From Intestinimonas massiliensis (ex Afouda et al. 2020) (GTDB lineage Bacteria; Bacillota; Clostridia; Oscillospirales; Oscillospiraceae), in assembly GCF_900626285.1 (NCBI RefSeq), contig NZ_LR131147.1, positions 2,121,367 to 2,185,366 on the forward strand: 64,000 bases of DNA, read 5' to 3'. The first letter of the stretch is position 1. Each line of letters starts with the position of its first letter. The translations under genes were made by a program, and so were the position numbers. Below, piece by piece: positions 34,514 to 43,371 of this stretch. The notes under the pieces are model-generated. The model did no database searches, was not told the DNA's origin, and was given only the letters and a program-made list of their open reading frames with translations.

Positions 34514-37114
34514 TTATACCATCTGTTTCAGTTCAAAGAGCAGGTTCATGGCCTCGATGGGGGTGAGGGTGTTCAGATCCACCATCTGGAGCCGCCGGAC
34601 CACCTCGCCGCCCCCCATGTCGGTGAGGGACACCTGATCGGAGGCCGGGACCGCGGGCGCCGCAGGAGCGGCCAGGCCTCCCGCCTCCAGCTCGGCCAGA
34701 ATCTGACGGGCCCGGGTGATGACCTTGCCCGGCACCCCGGCCAGCTTGGCCACCTCGATGCCGTAGCTCTGGTCGGCGCCCCCCCGGACGATCTTCCGCA
34801 GGAAGAGGATGTCGTCCCCCTTTTTCTTGGCTGCAATGTTGTAGTTCTTCACCCCGGGGATGACCCCCTCCAGGCCGGTGATCTCGTGGTAGTGGGTGGC
34901 AAACAGGGTCTTGGCCCCCAGCTTTTTCTTGTCGGCGCAGTACTCCAGCACCGCCCGGGCGATGGACATGCCGTCATAGGTGGAGGTGCCCCGGCCGATC
35001 TCGTCCAGGATGAGCAGGCTCTTGGAGGTGGCGTTTTTCAGCAGCTCCGCCACCTCGGTCATCTCCACCATGAAGGTGGACTGACCGGCACTCAGGTCGT
35101 CGCTGGCCCCGATGCGGGTGAACACCCGGTCCACCACCCCCACCCGGGCGGACCTGGCGGGGACGAAGGAGCCCATCTGGGCCATCAGGACGATGAGGGC
35201 CACCTGCCGCATGTAGGTGGACTTGCCCGCCATGTTGGGGCCGGTGATGATGGCCACCGTGTTCTCCCCGCCGTCCATGTGGGTGTCGTTGGGGACGAAG
35301 AGGGAATTTTTCAGCATCTTCTCCACCACCGGGTGGCGGCCCTCCACGATCTCCAGGCAGTCGGACTGGTCCACCTCCGGGCGGCAGTAGCCGTTTTCGG
35401 CGGCCACGTTGGCAAAGGAGGTGAGCACGTCCACCTGGGCGGCGGCGGCGGCGGAGCGCTGGATGTCCCCCACCCGGGCGGCCACCTGCTCCCGCACGTC
35501 GCAGAACAGCTGAAACTCCAGGGCGCAGATCCGGTCCTGGGCGGAGAGGATCTCGTGCTCCAGGTCCTTTAATTCCTGGGTAATATACCGCTCGCAGTTC
35601 ACCAAAGTCTGCTTGCGGATGTAGGTGTCGGGCACCTGGTCGTAGTAGGACTTGGACACCTCGATGTAATAGCCGAACACCTTGTTGAAGCCCACTTTCA
35701 GGCTCTTGATGCCGGTCTTTTCCTTTTCCCGGGCCTCGATACCCGCCACCAGGTCCTTGCCGTTGGTGAGGATGTTCCGCAGGCGGTCCACCTCGGAATC
35801 ATAGCCCAGGCGGATGAAGCCGCCCTCCCGGACGGAGAAGGGGGGCTCGTCCACGATGGCGGAGGAGATGAGCTGCCGCAGTTCCGGCAGGTCGTCCAGG
35901 GCCTTGGAGAGGGAGGACAGCAGCACGGAGGAAGAGCCCTCCAGCAGCTCCCGCAGCCGGGGCAGCCTGCCCAGGCCGGCCGCCAGGGACACCAGGTCCC
36001 GGCCGCCGGCGGTGCCGTAGACGATGCGGCCGATGAGCCGCTCCAGGTCGGTGACCTCCCGCAGGGTGGCGGTCAGCTCCTCCCGGCGGATGGGGTCGTT
36101 CACCAGCTCCTCCACCGCCCCCAGCCGCTTACCGATGGCCACGGGGGACAGCAGGGGCCGCTCCATCCAGGAGCGGATCAGCCGGTGGCCCATGGGGGTG
36201 CGGGTCTTGTCCAGCACCCACAGAAGGCTGCCCTTCTTCTCCTTGGAGCGGAGGGTCTCGGTAAGCTCCAGGTTCCGCCGGGCCGTCAGGTCCAGCTCCA
36301 TATACTGCCCGGCGGCCAGCCAGGTCAGGGTGGTGATGTGGGAGAGGTCGGTTTTCTGGGTCTCGTACAGGTAGCTCAGAAGGCCGCCCACCGCCTGAAT
36401 GGCACCCTCCGCGCCCTGGGGTACATCCTCCAGGCCGGCGGTAAACTGTTTTTCGGCGGCGGGACGGGCGGTATCGGCCCGGAAGCGGGCCTCCCCGCCG
36501 TTTTCACAGCGGCAGTCCAGCTTCTTGGTCAGAAAGTCCACCAGGGCAGCGTCGCTGTACGCCCCGTCGGACAGCATGGCCTCCCGGGGGGCGAACCGAC
36601 CCAGTTCGTTGTACAAATGCTCCTCCCCCTCCGGTCCGTTGGGGAAGAAGGCGGCGGAGATCTCGCCGGTGGAGATGTCGCAGATGCACAGGCCGGTGCC
36701 CGCAGAGTCCCGGTAGATGGCGCAGATGAAGTTGTTCCGCCCCTCCTCCAGCATGGAGGCATTCATCACCGTGCCGGGGGTGACGATGCGGATGATGTCC
36801 CGGTCCACCAGGCCCTTGGCCAGAGCCGGGTCCTCCATCTGCTCGCAGATGGCGATTTTGTACCCCCTGGCGATGAGCCGGGCGATATAGGCGTCGGCGG
36901 AGTGGTAGGGCACCCCGCACATGGGGGTGCGCTGGTCCGCCGGCTTGCCCCGGTCCCGGGTGGTGAGGGTCAGGTCCAGTTCCTTGGACACCAGCTTGGC
37001 GTCCTCCTGGAACATCTCATAAAAATCCCCCAGCCGGAAAAACAGGATGCAGTCCGGGTGGAGCTCCTTCATTTTCACATATTGGCGCATCATGGGGGTC
37101 AGTTCCGACGGCAT
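34514..37114 (-). CDS. mutS: DNA mismatch repair protein MutS
   Basis: 866 residues. N-terminal mismatch-recognition domain with LFFRLGDFYEMF (~22; the Phe-x-Glu reader), connector, lever and clamp domains, then the ATPase with Walker A GPNMAGKSTYMRQVA (~612) and LLILDEIGRGTSTYDG (~690). Full length. First gene after miaB in a repair cluster. Confidence 0.98.
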   Translation of the reverse strand: MPSELTPMMRQYVKMKELHPDCILFFRLGDFYEMFQEDAKLVSKELDLTLTTRDRGKPADQRTPMCGVPYHSADAYIARLIARGYKIAICEQMEDPALAKGLVDRDIIRIVTPGTVMNASMLEEGRNNFICAIYRDSAGTGLCICDISTGEISAAFFPNGPEGEEHLYNELGRFAPREAMLSDGAYSDAALVDFLTKKLDCRCENGGEARFRADTARPAAEKQFTAGLEDVPQGAEGAIQAVGGLLSYLYETQKTDLSHITTLTWLAAGQYMELDLTARRNLELTETLRSKEKKGSLLWVLDKTRTPMGHRLIRSWMERPLLSPVAIGKRLGAVEELVNDPIRREELTATLREVTDLERLIGRIVYGTAGGRDLVSLAAGLGRLPRLRELLEGSSSVLLSSLSKALDDLPELRQLISSAIVDEPPFSVREGGFIRLGYDSEVDRLRNILTNGKDLVAGIEAREKEKTGIKSLKVGFNKVFGYYIEVSKSYYDQVPDTYIRKQTLVNCERYITQELKDLEHEILSAQDRICALEFQLFCDVREQVAARVGDIQRSAAAAAQVDVLTSFANVAAENGYCRPEVDQSDCLEIVEGRHPVVEKMLKNSLFVPNDTHMDGGENTVAIITGPNMAGKSTYMRQVALIVLMAQMGSFVPARSARVGVVDRVFTRIGASDDLSAGQSTFMVEMTEVAELLKNATSKSLLILDEIGRGTSTYDGMSIARAVLEYCADKKKLGAKTLFATHYHEITGLEGVIPGVKNYNIAAKKKGDDILFLRKIVRGGADQSYGIEVAKLAGVPGKVITRARQILAELEAGGLAAPAAPAVPASDQVSLTDMGGGEVVRRLQMVDLNTLTPIEAMNLLFELKQMV

Positions 37115-37155
37115 AGCGGTTCTCCTGTTCTAAACAATAAAATACGGGGCGGTCC

Positions 37156-38562
37156 TTATTCCGCCAGCTCCCCGGTCAGGGACCACTTGTTGGCCCCGGT
37201 GATCTTCACATTCACAAACTGTCCGATGAGGGCTTCATCCCCCATCAGCCGCACCAGCCGGTTGCCGGGGGTGCGGGCGGTAAGGCCCTTGTCGTCGGTG
37301 CCGTCCACCAGGCAGCGCACCGTCTTGCCGATATAGGCTTTGTGCTTTTCCTCGGAAATCTGGTCCTGCCGCTCCACCAGCCGCTGGAACCAGGCCGCCT
37401 TCTCCTCCTTGGAGACGGGGTCGTCCATCTTGGCGGCGGGGGTGCCCACCCGGGGGGAGTAGATGAAGGTAAAGAGGGCGTCGAAGCGCACCTCGTCCAG
37501 CAGGGTCATGGTCTGCTCAAAGTCCTCGGCGGTTTCCCCGGGAAATCCCACGATGACGTCGGAGGTGATGACCACGTCGGGGATGGCCTGACGCAGGCGG
37601 CGCACCTTGTCCAGATAGCCCGCCCGGTCGTACACCCGGTTCATGGCCTTCAGCACCCGGTCGCTGCCCGCCTGGAAGGGCAGGTGGAAGCAGGGGGCAA
37701 TCTTGGGGGAGGATGCCATGGTGTCGAAAAGCTTCTGGGAGGCGTCCTTGGGGTGGCTGGTCATGAAGCGGAGCAGAAAGTCCCCAGGGATCTCAGATGC
37801 CGCCTTCAAGAGGTCGGCGAAGTCCATGGGCTCCTCCAGATCCTTGCCGTAGGAGTTGACGTTCTGGCCCAGCAGGGTGATGTCCTTGTACCCCTCTTCC
37901 GCCAGGCCCCGGATCTCCTCCAGAATGACCTCCGGCTGGCGGGAGCGCTCCCGGCCCCGGACGTAGGGCACGATGCAGTAGGTGCAGAAGTTGTTGCAGC
38001 CGTACATGATGGACACCCAGGCCTTCACCTTGTCCTGGCGCACCACCGGGATGCCCTCGGCGATGGAGCCGGGCTCGTCGGCGATGTCGAAGATGCGGCC
38101 CCGGCGGGTCACCAACCGGTACAGCAGTTCCGGGAAGCGCCACAGGGCGTGGGGCCCGAACACCAGGTCCACCTGGCGATAGCTCTCCTTGATCTTCTGG
38201 GCCCGGTGGGGCTCCTGGGCCATGCAGCCGCACACGCAGATGAGCTGGCCCGGCTTGGCCCGCTTGGTGTGCACCAGCGCGCCCACATTGCCCAGCACCC
38301 GCATCTCGGCGTGCTCCCGGATGGCGCAGGTGTTGATGAGAATCAGGTCGGCCTCCGCCTCGCTGTCGGTAAACGCATATCCCATCTCCCGCAGGTAGCC
38401 CCGCAGCCGCTCGGAATCGGCCTCGTTCTGCTGGCAGCCGTAGGTGTCCACAAAGGCCAGTGGCGGGGTGGGTCGGGCGGCGTTGCGCTCCTGGAGCTTG
38501 TGGCAGAAATCCCGCTGCCGCTCCACTTCCTGGGGGGTGATTTTCGTGGTCTGTCGGTTCAA
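37156..38562 (-). CDS. miaB: tRNA-2-methylthio-N6-dimethylallyladenosine synthase MiaB
   Basis: 468 residues if started at the TTG 38562-38560, which is preceded by GGAGGAACTGC; no good ATG exists near this point. MTTase N-domain VDTYGCQQNEADSERL (with Cys ligands, ~40), INTCAIREHAE, VCGCMAQE, then radical SAM CNNFCTYCIVPYVRG (~180) and a C-terminal TRAM domain. It adds the methylthio group to i6A37 in tRNAs. Its substrate-making partner MiaA is not in this cluster. Confidence 0.95.
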   Translation of the reverse strand: MNRQTTKITPQEVERQRDFCHKLQERNAARPTPPLAFVDTYGCQQNEADSERLRGYLREMGYAFTDSEAEADLILINTCAIREHAEMRVLGNVGALVHTKRAKPGQLICVCGCMAQEPHRAQKIKESYRQVDLVFGPHALWRFPELLYRLVTRRGRIFDIADEPGSIAEGIPVVRQDKVKAWVSIMYGCNNFCTYCIVPYVRGRERSRQPEVILEEIRGLAEEGYKDITLLGQNVNSYGKDLEEPMDFADLLKAASEIPGDFLLRFMTSHPKDASQKLFDTMASSPKIAPCFHLPFQAGSDRVLKAMNRVYDRAGYLDKVRRLRQAIPDVVITSDVIVGFPGETAEDFEQTMTLLDEVRFDALFTFIYSPRVGTPAAKMDDPVSKEEKAAWFQRLVERQDQISEEKHKAYIGKTVRCLVDGTDDKGLTARTPGNRLVRLMGDEALIGQFVNVKITGANKWSLTGELAE

Positions 38563-38598
38563 AGCAGTTCCTCCAAAAAATACGGTCTCAATTCTGAA

Positions 38599-38627
38599 AT
38601 CATACCACTTTTCCCGGGAAAACACAA
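38599..38627 (-). promoter_or_regulatory. Promoter of miaB-mutS cluster
   Basis: On the minus strand TTGTGT (38627-38622), 17 bases, TATGAT (38604-38599). It lies only about 20 bases from the divergent promoter of the alanine-racemase-like gene. Confidence 0.65.
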
Positions 38628-38644
38628 GCGGGAAGCCCTTTTCA

Positions 38645-38673
38645 TTGACGGAAACTTTGCCAGCGTATATAAT
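38645..38673 (+). promoter_or_regulatory. Strong sigma-A promoter for the alr-like gene operon
   Basis: TTGACG (38645-38650), exactly 17 bases, TATAAT (38668-38673); near consensus. Confidence 0.8.
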
Positions 38674-38716
38674 AGGAATACTCAGCATCCCCAGGGCATA
38701 GAAAGGCGGCGGAGCC

Positions 38717-39784
38717 ATGAAAACACTGGTCATCGAGCGGGACGGGCTGAAGCACAATATCTCGGTGGTGAAGGAGCGGGCGGGGGAGGCCGTGATCTAC
38801 GGCGTCCTCACCGGGGACGGTCAGGGAGCCGGTCTGGTGGAGCTGGCCCGCACCCTCCGGGAAGAGGGCATCGGCCGCTTCGCCGTCAGCGAGGTGGCGG
38901 AGGCCGCCGCCCTGCGGAAGGCGGGGTTTGTAGAGGAAGAAATTCTCATGCTCCGGTGCACCACCGACCGGGAGGAGCTGGACCAGCTGCTGGACCTGAA
39001 CGTGGTATGCACCATCGGGTCGGTGGACACCGGCCTGGCCCTCAACTCCGTGGCGGAGGGCCGCTCCACCGTGGCGGAGGCCCACATCCAGATCGACACC
39101 GGCATGGGCTTCGGCGGCTTTCTGGCGGAGGAGCCGGAGAAGATCCTGTCGGTGTACCGGAACCTGCCCAATGTGGCGGTGTCCGGCCTGTGCACCCAGC
39201 TCCACACCTTAAAGCCCAACGGCAAGGATCTGGACGGCCAGCTGGCCGACTTCACCCAGGCGGTGGACGCCATCCGCGCCGCCGGATTCGAGACGGGCAT
39301 CGTCCACGCCGCCGGGTCCTACGCCCTGCTCCACTGTGCCCAGGCCCGGCTGGACGGGGTGCGGGCGGGCTCGGCCCTGCTGGGCCGGTGCCGCCGCCGG
39401 AGAGGGGACGACCTGCGCCGGGTGGGCTACGGCGAGGTGGGTATCGAGGAGACCCGGTGGCTGCCCAAGGGCCACAGCGTGGGGGGCGACCACCCGGTAC
39501 TCATGAAAAAGCCCACCCGGGTGGCGGTGCTGCCGGTGGGCTACCAGAACGGCTTTGGCCTGACCCGGCCCCGGGTGGACGGTCTGCTGGCCGCCTTCCG
39601 CCGCTGGCGGGCCCGTCGGAAGATCACCGTCCGGGTCAACGGGCAGAAGGCCCGGGTCATCGGCGGTATCGGCGCCATCGAGACCATTGTGGACGTCACC
39701 GACCTGAAATGTTCCGCCGGAGACAAGGCGGTTTTCGATATCGACCCCATTTTTGCCAAGGGGTTTGTCCGGGAGTACCGGTAA
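38717..39784 (+). CDS. Alanine-racemase-like protein lacking catalytic residues
   Basis: 355 residues with the full alanine racemase fold order. The segment GVLTGDGQGAGLVELA (29-44) aligns gap-free with the classical AVVKADAYGHGAVEVA, so the PLP-binding Lys is Thr32. The second catalytic residue, Tyr in KGETVSYG, is Gly257 in KGHSVGGD. The GRICMDQ motif reads GGIGAIET. Other fold landmarks (RFAVSEVAEAAALRKAG, IDTGMGFGGF, DGVRAGSALLG, LPVGYQNGF) are kept. It is probably not a racemase; a pseudoenzyme or a different ligand-binding role is likely. Next gene is dtd, 26 bases downstream. Confidence 0.85.
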   Translation: MKTLVIERDGLKHNISVVKERAGEAVIYGVLTGDGQGAGLVELARTLREEGIGRFAVSEVAEAAALRKAGFVEEEILMLRCTTDREELDQLLDLNVVCTIGSVDTGLALNSVAEGRSTVAEAHIQIDTGMGFGGFLAEEPEKILSVYRNLPNVAVSGLCTQLHTLKPNGKDLDGQLADFTQAVDAIRAAGFETGIVHAAGSYALLHCAQARLDGVRAGSALLGRCRRRRGDDLRRVGYGEVGIEETRWLPKGHSVGGDHPVLMKKPTRVAVLPVGYQNGFGLTRPRVDGLLAAFRRWRARRKITVRVNGQKARVIGGIGAIETIVDVTDLKCSAGDKAVFDIDPIFAKGFVREYR

Positions 39785-39810
39785 GAACGCTCAGAAAGGA
39801 ATCTTTATTT

Positions 39811-40254
39811 ATGCGCGCAGTTGTTACCAGAGTGAAGAACGCCTCCGTGGTCATTGACGGCAAGGTGAACGGAGAGATCGGCCAGGGCTTTCTGGTGCTG
39901 CTGGGGGTAGCCCCCACGGACACCGAGGCCCAGGCGGTGAAGATGGCCGACAAGGTGTGCGGCCTGCGGATCTTTGAGGATGAGAACGAGAAGATGAACC
40001 TGAATCTGGCGGCGGTGGGCGGTTCTCTGCTGGTGGTGAGCCAGTTCACCCTGTTTGCCGACACCAAGTCCCGCCGGCCCGGCTTCACCGGGGCCGCCAA
40101 GCCGGACATTGCCATCCCCCTGTATGAGAAATTCATGGCCGAGTGCGCCGCCAGGGGTTTCAACGTCCAGCACGGCGAGTTTGGCGCAGACATGCAGGTA
40201 TACTCTCAGAATGACGGCCCGGTGACCATTTTGCTGGACACCGATCAGATGTAA
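39811..40254 (+). CDS. dtd: D-aminoacyl-tRNA deacylase
   Basis: 147 residues. The active-site motif SQFTLFADT (~78-86) and the cis Gly-Pro loop (NDGPVTILLD, ~135) are intact, and MRAVVTRVKNASVVIDGKV opens the protein as in all Dtd. Removes D-amino acids (and Gly) wrongly attached to tRNAs. The start at 39811 follows GAAAGGA. Co-directional with the alr-like gene, linking both to D-amino-acid handling by context. Confidence 0.97.
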   Translation: MRAVVTRVKNASVVIDGKVNGEIGQGFLVLLGVAPTDTEAQAVKMADKVCGLRIFEDENEKMNLNLAAVGGSLLVVSQFTLFADTKSRRPGFTGAAKPDIAIPLYEKFMAECAARGFNVQHGEFGADMQVYSQNDGPVTILLDTDQM

Positions 40255-40273
40255 GAGAAAGGGGCAATGACCC

Positions 40274-40879
40274 GTGAAAATTCGCGTATTGCAGGTGGGG
40301 CCCATCGGCACCAACTGCTATCTGCTGGAGGACGAGACCACCAATTCTGCCGCCATCGTGGACCCCGGCGGAGAGGGCAAACGTATCCTGGACTTGGTCC
40401 AGAGCGACGGGATGGATGTGAAGCTCATCCTGCTGACCCACGCCCACTTTGACCACACCGGCGGGGTGGCCGAGCTCCACAAGGCCCTGCCTGACGTACC
40501 GGTGTACCTCCATCCCGCCGACGCCGAGCTGCTGGGCTCCCAGGTGTTCCCCGCCATCGGCGTGCCCACCGTGCCCTATGACGAGGGAGACACCCTGAAG
40601 CTGGGGAGCCTGACCATCTCGGTGCTCCACACCCCCGGCCACACCCCCGGCGGGGTATGCCTGAAGGTGGGGAACGCCCTGTTCACCGGGGACACCCTGT
40701 TCCAGGGCTCCATGGGCCGCACCGACTTCGCCGGCGGCTCCTATGAGCAGATCATGGCCTCCCTCAAGCGGCTGGCCGCCCTGCCCGGGGACTATCACGT
40801 GCTCCCCGGCCACATGGGCACCTCCACCCTGGAGGCCGAGCGGAAGAGCAACTACTATATGCAGGAGGCCATGGGGTAA
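40274..40879 (+). CDS. MBL-fold metallohydrolase (glyoxalase II-like)
   Basis: 201 residues, GTG start at 40274 after GAAAGGGG. The metal motif THAHFDHTGG is at ~55-64, then HTPGHTPGG (~117), FTGDTLF (~137) and a C-terminal LPGHM His. It matches the YcbL/GloB-like branch that hydrolyses thioesters such as S-lactoylglutathione or other thiol adducts; substrate not decidable here. Confidence 0.9.
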   Translation: MKIRVLQVGPIGTNCYLLEDETTNSAAIVDPGGEGKRILDLVQSDGMDVKLILLTHAHFDHTGGVAELHKALPDVPVYLHPADAELLGSQVFPAIGVPTVPYDEGDTLKLGSLTISVLHTPGHTPGGVCLKVGNALFTGDTLFQGSMGRTDFAGGSYEQIMASLKRLAALPGDYHVLPGHMGTSTLEAERKSNYYMQEAMG

Positions 40880-40908
40880 CCATTTCCCAGGAAAGGATTT
40901 TCCACACC

Positions 40909-42396
40909 ATGAAGCTGTACTTTCACGGCCACGACTATAAATACGCCGCCGAGCAGATGTTACTGACGCTCTTTCCCGACCAGCGGCCGGAGTATCCCGC
41001 CGGGAAGCCGGAGGCGGGGGAGGACCATCTGGTGCTCTCCCTGGGCCTGGGCAAAACATGGGCCACCGCCTCCGCCGCATTGACCTGGCGGGGGCAGACC
41101 TGCCGGAAAGTGCGGCGGTGCCCCCTGCCCCGGTCGGGGGACAAGGTGGTGCGGGACCGGGCTTTTCAGCAGATCCTGAAACTGGCCTTCTATGAGGCGG
41201 GCACCACCCTGCTGGGAAAAGAGCCCCCCTGGGGAGCCCTCACCGGGGTGCGGCCGGTGAAGATCCCCACCAAGGCCATGCTGGCCGGGGCCACCCCCGC
41301 CCAGGCGGAGCGGGTGTTGAAGGACACCTATCACGTCTCCCCCCTCCGGCGGAAGCTGGCCATGGGCTGTGCCCGGGCCTCCCTGGCGGCAAAGGCGTCC
41401 CTGAAACCCCATGAGGTGTCCCTCTATGTGGGCATCCCCTTCTGTCCCACCCGGTGCGCTTACTGCTCCTTCGTGTCCGCCGATGTGGGCCGCTCCCTGA
41501 AGCTCATTGAGCCCTTCCTGGACGCCCTCTCCAAAGAGATCGCCGCCACCGGCAGGGTGCTGGAGGCGGCGGGGCTGCGTGTGCGCACCATCTACTTCGG
41601 CGGCGGCACACCCACCACCCTCACCGCTCCCCAGCTGGACCGGGTGATGGGGGAGCTTGCCGGCCACATGGACCTCTCCGACTGCACCGAGTACACGGTG
41701 GAGGCCGGACGGCCGGACACCATTACCCGGGAAAAGCTGGCGGTGCTGGCAAAGCGGGGCTGCGGCCGGGTGTCGGTAAATCCCCAGACCATGCAGGATC
41801 ACGTGCTGACCGCCATGGGCCGCTCCCACCGGGCGGCCGACATCCTGCGGGCCTACGGCATGGTGCGGGAGAGCGGCATCCCCTGCGTCAACATGGACCT
41901 GATCGCCGGTCTGCCCGCCGACACGGTGGACGGCTTCCGCGCCTCCCTGGACCAGGTGCTCTCCCTGGCCCCGGAGAATATCACCGTCCACACCCTGGCC
42001 CTGAAAAAGGGGTCGAGGCTGATGGAAGAGGGCTCCGCCATCCCCTCCGGGGAGGACGTGGCGTCCATGCTGGACTATGCCTGGTCCGCCCTGCGGCAGG
42101 CGGGGCAGGTGCCCTACTACCTGTACCGGCAGAAGTATATGTCCGGCTCCTTTGAGAATGTGGGCTGGTGCAGGCCGGGCACGGAAAGTCTCTACAACAT
42201 CTGCATGATGGAGGAGCTGCACACCATATTGTCTCTGGGGGGCGGCGGCATGACCAAGCTGGTGGACCCCGCCGCCGGCCGCATTGCCCGCATCGCCAAC
42301 CCCAAATACCCCAAGGAATATCTGGAGCGGATCGACGCCGTCTGTGCCGAAAAGGAGCAGGTGGTCCGCTTCTACCGGTCAGAACAGGAGGTTTGA
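40909..42396 (+). CDS. hemZ: HemZ-type radical SAM coproporphyrinogen dehydrogenase
   Basis: 495 residues. A ~165-residue N-terminal domain specific to HemZ (opening MKLYFHGHDYKYAAEQMLL) is followed by the radical SAM core with CPTRCAYCSF (~181) and YFGGGTPTTL (~228). The family was proposed to be an oxygen-independent coproporphyrinogen oxidase in heme synthesis, but that role is disputed and the host may not make heme. Confidence 0.9.
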   Translation: MKLYFHGHDYKYAAEQMLLTLFPDQRPEYPAGKPEAGEDHLVLSLGLGKTWATASAALTWRGQTCRKVRRCPLPRSGDKVVRDRAFQQILKLAFYEAGTTLLGKEPPWGALTGVRPVKIPTKAMLAGATPAQAERVLKDTYHVSPLRRKLAMGCARASLAAKASLKPHEVSLYVGIPFCPTRCAYCSFVSADVGRSLKLIEPFLDALSKEIAATGRVLEAAGLRVRTIYFGGGTPTTLTAPQLDRVMGELAGHMDLSDCTEYTVEAGRPDTITREKLAVLAKRGCGRVSVNPQTMQDHVLTAMGRSHRAADILRAYGMVRESGIPCVNMDLIAGLPADTVDGFRASLDQVLSLAPENITVHTLALKKGSRLMEEGSAIPSGEDVASMLDYAWSALRQAGQVPYYLYRQKYMSGSFENVGWCRPGTESLYNICMMEELHTILSLGGGGMTKLVDPAAGRIARIANPKYPKEYLERIDAVCAEKEQVVRFYRSEQEV

Positions 42397-42397
42397 C

Positions 42398-43342
42398 GTG
42401 CCCTATCAGCTCAGTGACATCAACAGCGGCCTGCGGGCCGATCCCAAGGGCTTTCTGGCGGAGTGCGACGCCGCCTACCAGAGCCGCATCGACGCCGCCG
42501 TGGACCGTATCCTGGAGCGGATGAAGGTCAGCCCCATCGTGCTGCTGTCCGGCCCCTCCGGCTCAGGCAAGACCACCACCGCCCTGAAGCTGGAGCAGGA
42601 GCTGGAGCGCCGGGGGGTGAATACCCACACCATCTCCATGGACAACTACTTCAAGACCCTGAACCGGAAAACGGCCCCCCGGACGCCGGAGGGGGACATC
42701 GACTTTGAATCTCCCAAGCTGCTGGACATGGACCTGCTGGACGACACCTTTACCAAGCTCTCCCGGGGGGAGTGGGTGGTGGTGCCCAAGTTCGAGTTTG
42801 CCCGGCAGATGCGCAACGACAGCCGGGGCACTTTTCTGAAGCTGGACAAAAACGAGATCGCCATTTTCGAGGGCATCCACGCCCTGAACGACGACATCTT
42901 CGGCCGCCATCCGGAGGCCACGGGGCTGTACATCTCCGCCCGCTCCAACGTACTGGAGGGGGAGGAGCTGCGGTTCAAGGGCACCTGGATGCGCATTTCC
43001 CGCCGGGCGGTCCGTGACTATAATTTCCGGGGCACAGACCTGTTGGAAACCCTGATGATGTGGTATAATGTCCGCCGGGGGGAGAAGCTGTACATATCCC
43101 CCTTCAAGAACCGGGCCAATGTCATTATCGATTCCTCCCTGCCCTACGAGCCGTCGGTGTTCGCCAACTACGCCGACGCCCTGGGCAAGGCGGTGGATCA
43201 GGTGCCCAAGGACAACCCCCGGTACAAGGAGTTCCACGACCTGGTGGATTCCTTCCGGTACTTCGAGCCGGTGGACCCGGCCTTGATCGCCCCCGAATCC
43301 CTGATCCGGGAGTTTATCGGCGGGGGCAGCTATCACTATTAA
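42398..43342 (+). CDS. Uridine kinase/phosphoribulokinase-like nucleoside kinase
   Basis: 314 residues, GTG start one base after the hemZ stop, with AGGAGG overlapping the hemZ end (coupling). Walker A LLSGPSGSGKTTTALKLEQ (~49-67), then ISMDNYFKTLNRKTAPRTP (~85) and a Walker-B-like AIFEGIHALND (~157). It is the clostridial uridine-kinase-like family of uncertain substrate. There is no N-terminal TGS domain. Confidence 0.88.
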   Translation: MPYQLSDINSGLRADPKGFLAECDAAYQSRIDAAVDRILERMKVSPIVLLSGPSGSGKTTTALKLEQELERRGVNTHTISMDNYFKTLNRKTAPRTPEGDIDFESPKLLDMDLLDDTFTKLSRGEWVVVPKFEFARQMRNDSRGTFLKLDKNEIAIFEGIHALNDDIFGRHPEATGLYISARSNVLEGEELRFKGTWMRISRRAVRDYNFRGTDLLETLMMWYNVRRGEKLYISPFKNRANVIIDSSLPYEPSVFANYADALGKAVDQVPKDNPRYKEFHDLVDSFRYFEPVDPALIAPESLIREFIGGGSYHY

Positions 43343-43371
43343 ACCTACAATGTACGAAAGAAGGAAATCAT

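Noticed and set aside
37156..38757. Longer miaB protein starting at an upstream ATG (533 residues)
   Set aside because: The extra N-terminus lies across the promoter region, has no Shine-Dalgarno and is not MiaB-like. The TTG at 38562 has GGAGG at the right distance.
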